From assembly GCA_045617525.1 (NCBI GenBank), contig JAZLIT010000034.1:1-56587 (forward strand): DNA of 56,587 bases, given 5' to 3'. The translations under genes and the position numbers were made by a program. The stretch is from JAZLIT01 sp045617525. Lineage in GTDB: Bacteria > Bacillota > Bacilli > Bacillales_A > Planococcaceae. The notes under the pieces are model-generated. The model was given only the letters and a program-made list of their open reading frames with translations. It made no database searches and had not been told where the DNA came from. Numbering within the stretch: position 1 is the first letter of the stretch; the number at the start of each line of letters is the position of its first letter. Shown piece by piece: positions 15,641-22,899 of this stretch.

Positions 15641-16744
15641 ATGAGTAATGAACTTAAACGTACCCCACTTTTTGATTCTTATGCAAAATATGGTGGTAAA
15701 ACAATCGATTTTGGTGGTTGGGAGCTTCCGGTTCAATTTTCGTCTATTAAAGAAGAGCATGATGCTGTTCGTAATCGCGCTGGACTATTTGATGTTTCGC
15801 ATATGGGTGAGATTTTTGTCGAGGGACCAGATGCACTAAATTATTTACAAAAGCTTTTATCAAATGATATTTCAAAAATTGCAATTGGCGGTGCACAGTA
15901 TAGTGCGATGTGCTATGAAAACGGTGGAGTAGTTGATGATTTATTAACGTATCGTTTAGATGAAAATCTATACTTATTATGTGTAAATGCATCAAACATC
16001 GAAAAAGACTTCGAATGGATGCAAAAGCAGCAGGAAGGCGATATTGTTCTGACAAATAAATCAGATGAATATGCGCAAATTGCATTACAAGGTCCATACG
16101 CGCAAGAAGTTTTACAAACATTAACAACAACAGATTTAGCTGAAATTAAGTATTTTAAATTCCGAAACAATGTAACAGTAGGTGGCTATGATGTATTAGT
16201 ATCACGCAGCGGTTACACTGGAGAAGATGGCTTTGAAATTTATGGTACACCAGAAGCAATCGTTTCTTTATGGGATCAAATTTTAGAGGCTGGTAAGGAG
16301 CAAGGTGTGATTGCTACGGGCTTAGGCGCACGTGATACATTACGCTTTGAAGCATGTTTACCACTTTATGGGCAGGAACTTTCGAAGGACATCACGCCAC
16401 TTGAAGCAGGTATTTCATTTGCTGTGAAGCTTCAAAAGGATCCGATGTTTATTGGCCAGGAAGCATTAATTGCGCAAAAAGAGGCAGGACTTCCACGTAA
16501 ATTAGTCGGCGTGGAAATGATTGATAAAGGGATTCCGCGTCATGGCTATAAAGTTTTCAAGGACGGCGTAGAAATTGGTGAAGTTACAACAGGTACACAA
16601 TCTCCAATGACGAAACGTAACATCGGTCTAGCTTTAATTGACGCAACATTCGCAGAAATCGGAATTGAAGTAGAAATTGAAATTCGCAATAAATTTGTTA
16701 AAGCAGTAACAGTTGCAACACCATTTTATAAGCGTAAAAAATAA
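15641..16744 (+). CDS. gcvT: Glycine cleavage system T protein (aminomethyltransferase)
   Basis: The 367-residue protein is full length. It takes the aminomethyl group from the lipoylated H protein to tetrahydrofolate, releasing ammonia and giving 5,10-methylene-THF. The start TPLFDSYAKYGGKTIDFGGW and the folate-site motifs DVSHMGEI, SGYTGEDGFEIY and GLGARDTLRFEACLPLYGQE are all present. AGGAGG precedes the ATG. It is the first gene behind the glycine riboswitch. No gcvH or lipoate ligase gene is in the window. Confidence 0.96.
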   Translation: MSNELKRTPLFDSYAKYGGKTIDFGGWELPVQFSSIKEEHDAVRNRAGLFDVSHMGEIFVEGPDALNYLQKLLSNDISKIAIGGAQYSAMCYENGGVVDDLLTYRLDENLYLLCVNASNIEKDFEWMQKQQEGDIVLTNKSDEYAQIALQGPYAQEVLQTLTTTDLAEIKYFKFRNNVTVGGYDVLVSRSGYTGEDGFEIYGTPEAIVSLWDQILEAGKEQGVIATGLGARDTLRFEACLPLYGQELSKDITPLEAGISFAVKLQKDPMFIGQEALIAQKEAGLPRKLVGVEMIDKGIPRHGYKVFKDGVEIGEVTTGTQSPMTKRNIGLALIDATFAEIGIEVEIEIRNKFVKAVTVATPFYKRKK

Positions 16745-16769
16745 ATTGTTGAAAAGAGGGCTATAAGTC

Positions 16770-18116
16770 ATGAAACATCGTTACTTACCAATGACTGAGC
16801 AAGATAAAAAAGAAATGCTGGATGTAATCGGCGTTGCTTCAATTGATGCGTTATTCTCAGATATTCCTGAGCAAGTTCGTTTTAAAGGGCAATATAATAT
16901 TAAAGCGGCGAAATCAGAAGCAGCTTTAATGAAAGAATTAGCACAGCTTGCTGGGAAAAATAAAGACACAGCATCAAACGTTTCATTCCTTGGTGCAGGT
17001 GTTTACAATCACTACAAGCCAGTTATCGTAGATCATGTTATTTCTCGTTCAGAATTTTATACAGCCTACACACCATACCAACCAGAAATTTCGCAAGGGG
17101 AATTACAAGCAATTTTCGAGTATCAAACAATGATAGCAGAGCTTACAGGCATGGACCTTGCCAACTCATCTATGTATGACGGCGGCACAGCACTTGCAGA
17201 AGCAGGTATGCTTGCGGCTGGCCACACGCGTCGTAAAAAATTACTAGTATCAGGTGCGGTTCATCCAGAATATAAAGATGTCGTAGCAACTTCTGCTTAC
17301 GGTCAGTCAATCGAAGTCGTTGAAATACCAACAGTTAATGGGGTTACAGATGTTGAGGCATTAAAGGGCTTAGTGGATGATCAAACAGCGGGTGTCATTG
17401 TTCAATATCCAAACTTCTTTGGCCAAGTTGAAAACCTACAAGTGATGGCAGATATTACACACGCGGCAAAAGGTTTATTCATCGTGTCATCTAATCCCCT
17501 TGCACTTGGGATTTTAACACCTCCAGGTAAATTAGGTGCAGACATTACTGTTGGGGATGCGCAGCCATTTGGAATCGCTGAAAACTTCGGTGGTCCTCAC
17601 TGTGGTTACTTCGCGGTAACGACGAAATTAATGCGCAAAGTCCCAGGTCGCTTAGTGGGTGAAACGGTAGACCAAGATGGCCGTCGCGGATACGTATTAA
17701 CTCTGCAAGCACGTGAGCAGCATATTCGTCGTGACAAGGCGACATCAAATATTTGTTCAAACCAAGCGCTACTTGCACTTGCTGCATCTGTGGCGATGAC
17801 AGCATTAGGTAAAGAAGGCGTGCGTGAGATGGCGAAGCAAAACATCGTTAAAACGCGCTATGCAAAAAATGCCTTTGAAGCTGCTGGATTTGAAGTTGTG
17901 TATCAAGGTGCACACTTCAATGAAATCGTCGTAAAAGGAAATGCAAATATTACGCAAATTAATAAAGCGCTAATTGAAAAAGGGATTATCGGCGGCTTCG
18001 ATTTAGGTCGCGTTTACCCAGAATTAGCAAACCACGCATTAATCGCGGTAACTGAAATTCGTACAAAAGAAGAAATCGATGCACTAGTTGCAGAAATGGG
18101 GTCTCACAATGCATAA
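16770..18116 (+). CDS. gcvPA: Glycine dehydrogenase (decarboxylating) subunit 1
   Basis: The 448-residue subunit is the N-terminal half of the P protein, which in Bacillota is split in two. It starts KHRYLPMTEQDKKEML and contains SFLGAGVYNHY, YTPYQPEISQGELQ and GDAQPFGIAENFGGPHCGYF, all family signatures. With GcvPB it decarboxylates glycine on PLP. It overlaps gcvPB by eight bases. Confidence 0.96.
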   Translation: MKHRYLPMTEQDKKEMLDVIGVASIDALFSDIPEQVRFKGQYNIKAAKSEAALMKELAQLAGKNKDTASNVSFLGAGVYNHYKPVIVDHVISRSEFYTAYTPYQPEISQGELQAIFEYQTMIAELTGMDLANSSMYDGGTALAEAGMLAAGHTRRKKLLVSGAVHPEYKDVVATSAYGQSIEVVEIPTVNGVTDVEALKGLVDDQTAGVIVQYPNFFGQVENLQVMADITHAAKGLFIVSSNPLALGILTPPGKLGADITVGDAQPFGIAENFGGPHCGYFAVTTKLMRKVPGRLVGETVDQDGRRGYVLTLQAREQHIRRDKATSNICSNQALLALAASVAMTALGKEGVREMAKQNIVKTRYAKNAFEAAGFEVVYQGAHFNEIVVKGNANITQINKALIEKGIIGGFDLGRVYPELANHALIAVTEIRTKEEIDALVAEMGSHNA

Positions 18117-19569
18117 CCAAGAACAAACACTCATTTTTGAAATTACAAAAGAGGGCCGAGTAGGATATAACTTAGAGCCACTTGATGTGCCAGATTTTGA
18201 TTTAGCTGATCTATTGCCAGCTGATTTAATTCGTGAAGTACCAGCTGAGCTACCTGAAGTTTCAGAGCTTGATATTATGCGTCACTATACAGCATTATCT
18301 CGTCGTAACCACGGTGTTGACTCAGGCTTCTATCCACTTGGTTCTTGTACGATGAAATATAACCCGAAAATTAATGAAAACGTTGCGCGTTACTCAGGTT
18401 TCGCAAACATTCACCCGCTACAAGATGAGTCAACAGTACAAGGGGCTATGGAGCTTCTTTATGACCTGCAAACGTCACTTGTAGAAATTACAGGAATGGA
18501 TGAAGTAACATTACAACCTGCAGCTGGTGCACATGGTGAATGGACAGCATTAATGATGATCCGCGCATTCCATGAGGCAAATGGTGAAGGTCACCGCAAC
18601 AAAGTCATCGTTCCTGACTCAGCGCATGGCACAAACCCAGCGTCTGCTACAGTTGCCGGATTTGAAACAATTACAATTCGTTCAGGTGAAGACGGTCTAG
18701 TAGATATCGAGGACTTAAGACGTGTAATTGGTGATGATACAGCAGCATTAATGCTGACGAATCCAAATACACTTGGCCTATTTGAAGAAAATATTCTTGA
18801 AATGGCTGAGCTTATACATGGTGTTGGCGGTAAAGTTTATTACGATGGTGCGAACCTAAATGCTGTAATGTCTAAGGCACGTCCTGGCGACATGGGCTTT
18901 GACTGTGTACACTTAAACTTACACAAAACATTTACAGGTCCTCACGGCGGTGGTGGTCCAGGTTCAGGTCCAGTAGGGGTTAAAGCGGATTTAATTCCAT
19001 TCCTACCGAAGCCAGTACTTGTTAAGTTAGAAGATGGCACGTTCCACTTCGATTACAACCGTCCACAAGCAATCGGACGCGTGAAGCCTTACTACGGGAA
19101 CTTTGGCATTAACGTGCGTGCCTATACTTACATTCGCTCAATGGGTCCAGATGGCCTTAAAGCGGTAACGGAATATGCAGTATTAAATGCGAACTACATG
19201 ATGCGTCGTTTAGAAGAGCATTTCGATCTTCCTTACAACCGTCACTGTAAGCATGAATTTGTGTTATCTGGTCGTCGTCAAAAGAAACTCGGCGTACGTA
19301 CACTTGATATCGCAAAACGCCTGTTAGACTTTGGCTACCATCCGCCAACAGTTTACTTCCCGTTAAACGTGGAAGAGGGCATTATGATCGAGCCAACAGA
19401 AACAGAGTCAAAAGAAACGCTAGACGCTTTCTGTGACGCGATGATCCAAATTGCACAAGAGACAATTGATAACCCTGCAATCGTACAAGAAGCACCACAT
19501 ACAACGGTCGTAAATCGTCTAGATGAAACGCGTGCAGCACGTACACCAGTGTTACGTTACACAAAATAA
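18109..19569 (+). CDS. gcvPB: Glycine dehydrogenase (decarboxylating) subunit 2
   Basis: The 486-residue subunit carries the PLP lysine, Lys273 in NLHKTFTGPHGGGGPGSGP. SGFYPLGSCTMKYNPKIN and QPAAGAHGEWTALMMI are further conserved blocks. The ATG at 18109 is used, overlapping the end of gcvPA, rather than an earlier start that would add seven residues read from gcvPA. It is the last gene of the riboswitch-controlled operon. Confidence 0.96.
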   Translation: MHNQEQTLIFEITKEGRVGYNLEPLDVPDFDLADLLPADLIREVPAELPEVSELDIMRHYTALSRRNHGVDSGFYPLGSCTMKYNPKINENVARYSGFANIHPLQDESTVQGAMELLYDLQTSLVEITGMDEVTLQPAAGAHGEWTALMMIRAFHEANGEGHRNKVIVPDSAHGTNPASATVAGFETITIRSGEDGLVDIEDLRRVIGDDTAALMLTNPNTLGLFEENILEMAELIHGVGGKVYYDGANLNAVMSKARPGDMGFDCVHLNLHKTFTGPHGGGGPGSGPVGVKADLIPFLPKPVLVKLEDGTFHFDYNRPQAIGRVKPYYGNFGINVRAYTYIRSMGPDGLKAVTEYAVLNANYMMRRLEEHFDLPYNRHCKHEFVLSGRRQKKLGVRTLDIAKRLLDFGYHPPTVYFPLNVEEGIMIEPTETESKETLDAFCDAMIQIAQETIDNPAIVQEAPHTTVVNRLDETRAARTPVLRYTK

Positions 19570-19576
19570 TTACTTT

Positions 19577-19617
19577 AAAAGGGTACCTAAAAACTATTTT
19601 AGTCTACCCTTTTCTTT
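19577..19617 (+). terminator. Terminator of the gcv operon
   Basis: AAAAGGGTA-CC-TAAAA pairs with TTTTA-GTC-TACCCTTTT, a long stem with a small internal loop, ending in a T-rich tail. Confidence 0.72.
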
Positions 19618-19651
19618 ATGATTTACATTAAAAAGAGGTGTATGAAAACGA

Positions 19652-20527
19652 ATGAGTAAAATTACAGAAATAACGCAATTCTTAGAAAGTAAAGGTGTTT
19701 TAAGTAGGAATCAACTAACGTTAAAACAAATGACGAACGGGACAACGGCGGGAATCATTTACACACTCTTATATGACGATGAGCCAAGATATGTATTGAA
19801 ATTGGATGAACCGAGGTGGATTGAGTCGACTGAAGCTTTCCTTTCAACATATGCATCAATCGAACTCCTGCCAAATGTACTTTATACAGATCCAAAAAAA
19901 GAATGGATTGTATATACCTATATTGCAGGCAAAACACATTTCAGTCTCGGAGGTAAAATCCTCTGGATGAACCTATTAATTGAGCAATTATTTAACCAAT
20001 ATCAAAAAGTGGAGTCTGACCATTGGGGCAGAGTAAATGGCCTGAAAAGAACTACTTGGTCTGATTTTAATGAAGCGAGCCTAGACATTGCGCGTACTGA
20101 TATTGGGGACGTGTTATCACAAGAGGACCATCAAAAGGTCGAGCAATTGGTTACTAAATTGAAAATGAATGAACGCCAAGATGATGAAAAATATGTGTTA
20201 CATGGTGATTTAGGGGTACATAATTTTGTGTTTGAGGGTGAACAATTGGTTGGGGTGATTGATCCAGCACCTTTAGTTGGACCGTTAATTTATGATTTTA
20301 CATACGCATTTTGTTCCTCGCCAGATGATTTAACTGTACATATGCTCCTGTCATTTTACGATAAGATTGCCGTTCGATTTTCCATTAGTAAGGAAAGGCT
20401 ACTTGATGAATGTATCTTTCAACTTTATACGAGAATCGGCGTGTGCATAAGGGTTCATCCACAAGATTTGCCAAGTTATTTAGAGGCATGGAAGGAATTC
20501 AGCAGACATTTACCAGTGTTAAGTTAA
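19652..20527 (+). CDS. Aminoglycoside phosphotransferase (APH) family protein
   Basis: The 291-residue protein has the APH/choline-kinase-like fold. The catalytic loop is YVLHGDLGVHNFVFEG and the metal-binding motif is GVIDPAPLVGPLIYDF. Members phosphorylate small molecules or act as sugar, choline or antibiotic kinases; the substrate cannot be told, and a resistance role should not be assumed. AAAGAGGTG lies about 12 bases upstream of the ATG. It is monocistronic with its own terminator. Confidence 0.85.
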   Translation: MSKITEITQFLESKGVLSRNQLTLKQMTNGTTAGIIYTLLYDDEPRYVLKLDEPRWIESTEAFLSTYASIELLPNVLYTDPKKEWIVYTYIAGKTHFSLGGKILWMNLLIEQLFNQYQKVESDHWGRVNGLKRTTWSDFNEASLDIARTDIGDVLSQEDHQKVEQLVTKLKMNERQDDEKYVLHGDLGVHNFVFEGEQLVGVIDPAPLVGPLIYDFTYAFCSSPDDLTVHMLLSFYDKIAVRFSISKERLLDECIFQLYTRIGVCIRVHPQDLPSYLEAWKEFSRHLPVLS

Positions 20528-20536
20528 CATTTTAAG

Positions 20537-20568
20537 ACCAAATTCAATTAATTGAATTTGGTTTTTTT
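20537..20568 (+). terminator. Terminator
   Basis: A perfect palindrome (ACCAAATTCAATT / AATTGAATTTGGT) is followed by seven T. Confidence 0.85.
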
Positions 20569-20680
20569 AAATTTTTAGATTTTCTCATCCATTCCAAGAA
20601 AAACAAAAGCATAACAAGGTTTTTGGAAATATTTATAGAATAATAATTTATAACGAAAGAAGAATAGGAGGTGTCACCTA

Positions 20681-20803
20681 ATGTTTATAACAGTCTTAAT
20701 TTCATCTTTGTCTCTATTAGTTGGTGTTGCTGTATCAACAATTTTTGTTGTAAAGTCATCAAAAGCAAAGGATCTGAAAAGTAAAAAAGGGGGCAATTCT
20801 TAA
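20681..20803 (+). CDS. Small membrane peptide, unknown
   Basis: This 40-residue peptide has one hydrophobic helix (VLISSLSLLVGVAVSTIFVV) and a basic tail rich in Lys and Ser, ending GGNS. A very strong AGGAGGTG stands nine bases before the ATG, which is the main argument that it is translated. The ribosome site lies in an AGGTGTCACCT palindrome that could partly hide it. It sits 89 bases before the lipoprotein gene. I do not know a family for it. Confidence 0.6.
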   Translation: MFITVLISSLSLLVGVAVSTIFVVKSSKAKDLKSKKGGNS

Positions 20804-20891
20804 ACATTTGCTACTCCAAATACAAGCGTATAAAAGTGGAAACTCGTAAATATTTTATGAGTTTACTTTAAATAGGGGGAGGAGAGCTTCT

Positions 20892-21887
20892 GTGAAAAAA
20901 GGTGTATTACTTGCAGTGATATGTTTGCTTGGCGCTTGTAGTGAAAATACGGAAGAATCCACAGTTGCTATAGAACCAATTGGCGAACAGCTTCAAGAGA
21001 ATGAGGTGATTACAGATATTGAACGGGGTATTGTCTTTCAGCTTAATTATGAAAATGAAATGTATTCGCCGAAGAAAGTCATTTTAGAGGCAGCTGCACT
21101 GCCAACAAGTAATGCAACGTTGGAAGAGGTCTTACAAAACGATAAATACATAAAAAAAGTGTATGGAAAGTTGAATACTGTTGAAAATCACCAGCAATTA
21201 AAAGAAGTGCTACAAGCAGGATTATCGGGTTATGATGCTAAGATGGGCGTAATAATTTTAGATGAGCAGGATCCCGAAGCAATAGTGGCAGGATTGTACA
21301 ATGAATTAGCCAATACGGACGATATGATTGGTGCGACCTTATATGGTTATACTTACATGGCTGAAAAAATTGATGGTGGTTATTTTGTCGATTTATACCA
21401 TGAATTTTTCACGAATAAAATAGAATTCGCAACAATCAATAATAAAGTCGATGAAGTTTTTAATGAATTGGATTTTACGGAGAAAAGTGACCTAGAGAAA
21501 ATAAGAATTCTATATGATTATGTAATGGACAATATGGAATATGTAGATCAAGGAAAACGTTACGCGCATTCACCACTTGGCTTTTTATTGTATGGGGAAG
21601 GTGTCTGTCAAGCCTATGCCGTTTCGCTTCATATGCTGTTTGAACGTGTGGGATTGGAGTCTCGTTTCATAGTTGGACGTATTCTAGATGTTGAGCCTGA
21701 ATTGAGTGGTCATGCATGGAATATGGTGAAGCTCGAAGGGAGCTGGTACCATCTGGATGCTACGTGGGATGACGATGCAGATCATCCGGACGGTTATTAT
21801 TTCTTAAAGTCAGATGATTATATGAAAATGTCACGTGAATGGGCACAGAAATATTATGAAAAGGCGCCAGAAAGTTATATTTATTAA
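20892..21887 (+). CDS. Lipoprotein with transglutaminase-like domain
   Basis: The 331-residue protein starts with a lipoprotein signal (LLAVICLLGAC, predicted acylated Cys16). From about residue 205 it shows a transglutaminase/cysteine-protease fold with a complete triad: Cys in GVCQAYA, His in SGHAWNM and Asp in HLDATWDDD. Such proteins in Bacillota are anchored outside the membrane; whether this one cross-links or cleaves is unknown. The GTG start has GGGGGAGG upstream. The long N-terminal half has no recognised domain. Confidence 0.85.
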   Translation: MKKGVLLAVICLLGACSENTEESTVAIEPIGEQLQENEVITDIERGIVFQLNYENEMYSPKKVILEAAALPTSNATLEEVLQNDKYIKKVYGKLNTVENHQQLKEVLQAGLSGYDAKMGVIILDEQDPEAIVAGLYNELANTDDMIGATLYGYTYMAEKIDGGYFVDLYHEFFTNKIEFATINNKVDEVFNELDFTEKSDLEKIRILYDYVMDNMEYVDQGKRYAHSPLGFLLYGEGVCQAYAVSLHMLFERVGLESRFIVGRILDVEPELSGHAWNMVKLEGSWYHLDATWDDDADHPDGYYFLKSDDYMKMSREWAQKYYEKAPESYIY

Positions 21888-21960
21888 GCACCAATGCAAA
21901 TATTAGAGATATACAACGAAAGTGATTATATAAAGTGGACTCAAATTAAACCCCGTAAAT

Positions 21961-21999
21961 TAAAAGGCGCCCTCTCAGCGAATCATTCACTGGGAGGGC
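21961..21999 (-). terminator. Terminator behind yqhL
   Basis: GCCCTCTCAG pairs with CTGGGAGGGC with one G-T wobble. On the bottom strand the stem is followed by TTTTAATTT, placing it behind yqhL; a weaker role for the top strand is possible. Confidence 0.7.
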
Positions 22000-22008
22000 A
22001 TCTTAATT

Positions 22009-22392
22009 TTACGCTTTAGTTTTAATTTTACCAGTCCACGTTTTGAAGCCGCCTTTTAGCATGTAAAGCTGTGTGTAGCCTTTTTTCTTTAAAGAAAGAG
22101 CAGCACGCGCACTACGACCTGTATTTTGGCAATACAAGTATACCGGTAAATCAGGACGGATTTCTTGTAGGCGCTGACGGAATTGTGTTGTTGGAATGTT
22201 ACGAGCACCTAGAATATGGCCTGCTTCAAATTCCTTAGGTTCGCGTAAATCAATAAGCTGTGCTTTACGGTAGCCTTTGATAAACTCTTCTTGCGATAAT
22301 TCAGTAACTGATTTTTTGATGCGGTATGAGTTGATTAATACATAAACAATGATAATCGCTAAAATACCTAAAATTGTAAAAAGAATCTTCAC
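22009..22392 (-). CDS. yqhL: Membrane-anchored rhodanese-like protein
   Basis: The 127-residue protein has an N-terminal membrane helix (about 3-20) followed by a single rhodanese domain: QLIDLREPKEFEAGHI and the active loop YLYCQNTGRSARA with the catalytic cysteine. It could carry sulfur as a persulfide at the membrane surface. It lies just beyond the gcv operon in opposite orientation, as yqhL does in B. subtilis. Confidence 0.92.
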   Translation of the reverse strand: MKILFTILGILAIIIVYVLINSYRIKKSVTELSQEEFIKGYRKAQLIDLREPKEFEAGHILGARNIPTTQFRQRLQEIRPDLPVYLYCQNTGRSARAALSLKKKGYTQLYMLKGGFKTWTGKIKTKA

Positions 22393-22785
22393 GAATGTTG
22401 CCTCCTTCTATCTGTACCTATTATTATAATGGAATTATAGCATTAGGTCGAGTAAGAGATTAACATTATTTAGTGTGTTTTACGTATATTAAATGAAAAA
22501 CATAAGGAAAAAAGAAATTGCATGAATTGCGAACAAATAACAATCAAATATATTTGAGAAATGCAATGAAAGGGACTTGGAATATGAAAAAAACATTGCT
22601 TTTTTGGTAGTAAATTACTTGTAAAATAGCATTCGAAATTATAAGAACATTCGTTTTGTTTTTGTGGAATTTTTTAAAATTTCTTTGAACCTTGATACGT
22701 CTAGGTTGGTGGCTATTTTAAAAATTGCAACCCCTTGATTACAATTTTTTTTTAACGTACTATTTTAAAAGTATATAAAACTAGT
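22393..22785. other. Intergenic region between yqhL and nrdJ
   Basis: This very AT-rich stretch holds no supported ORF. A GAAC-N4-GTTT motif at 22645-22656 is a weak LexA-box look-alike. TTGATT at 22735 with TACTAT 17 bases later is a possible promoter for nrdJ. No cobalamin riboswitch elements were found, although the gene it leads to uses B12. Confidence 0.4.
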
Positions 22786-22826
22786 CAATATATTGTATGA
22801 TTTTTTACTGGACAACCTACATATAG
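22786..22826 (+). promoter_or_regulatory. Putative pair of NrdR boxes
   Basis: CAATATATTG (22786-22795) and CTACATATAG (22817-22826, followed by TGT) both resemble the NrdR box (acaCwAtATaTwGtgt). Their centres are 31 bases apart, three helical turns, a spacing typical of paired NrdR operators. They lie about 75-115 bases before the ribonucleotide reductase gene, where NrdR repression in response to dATP/ATP would be expected. Confidence 0.55.
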
Positions 22827-22899
22827 TGTTTATGCAGTTTGAGGTAGGGGGAACTATAGTAGTATTGATCGTTAAATTAAAGGAGGCTGAAATGAGGAT

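Noticed and set aside
22645..22656. LexA box upstream of nrdJ
   Set aside because: GAAC-N4-GTTT misses several consensus positions and lies about 240 bases from the gene.
22393..22899. Cobalamin riboswitch before the B12-dependent reductase
   Set aside because: No B12 box or other conserved aptamer segment was found; the enzyme uses B12 but that does not require B12 control.
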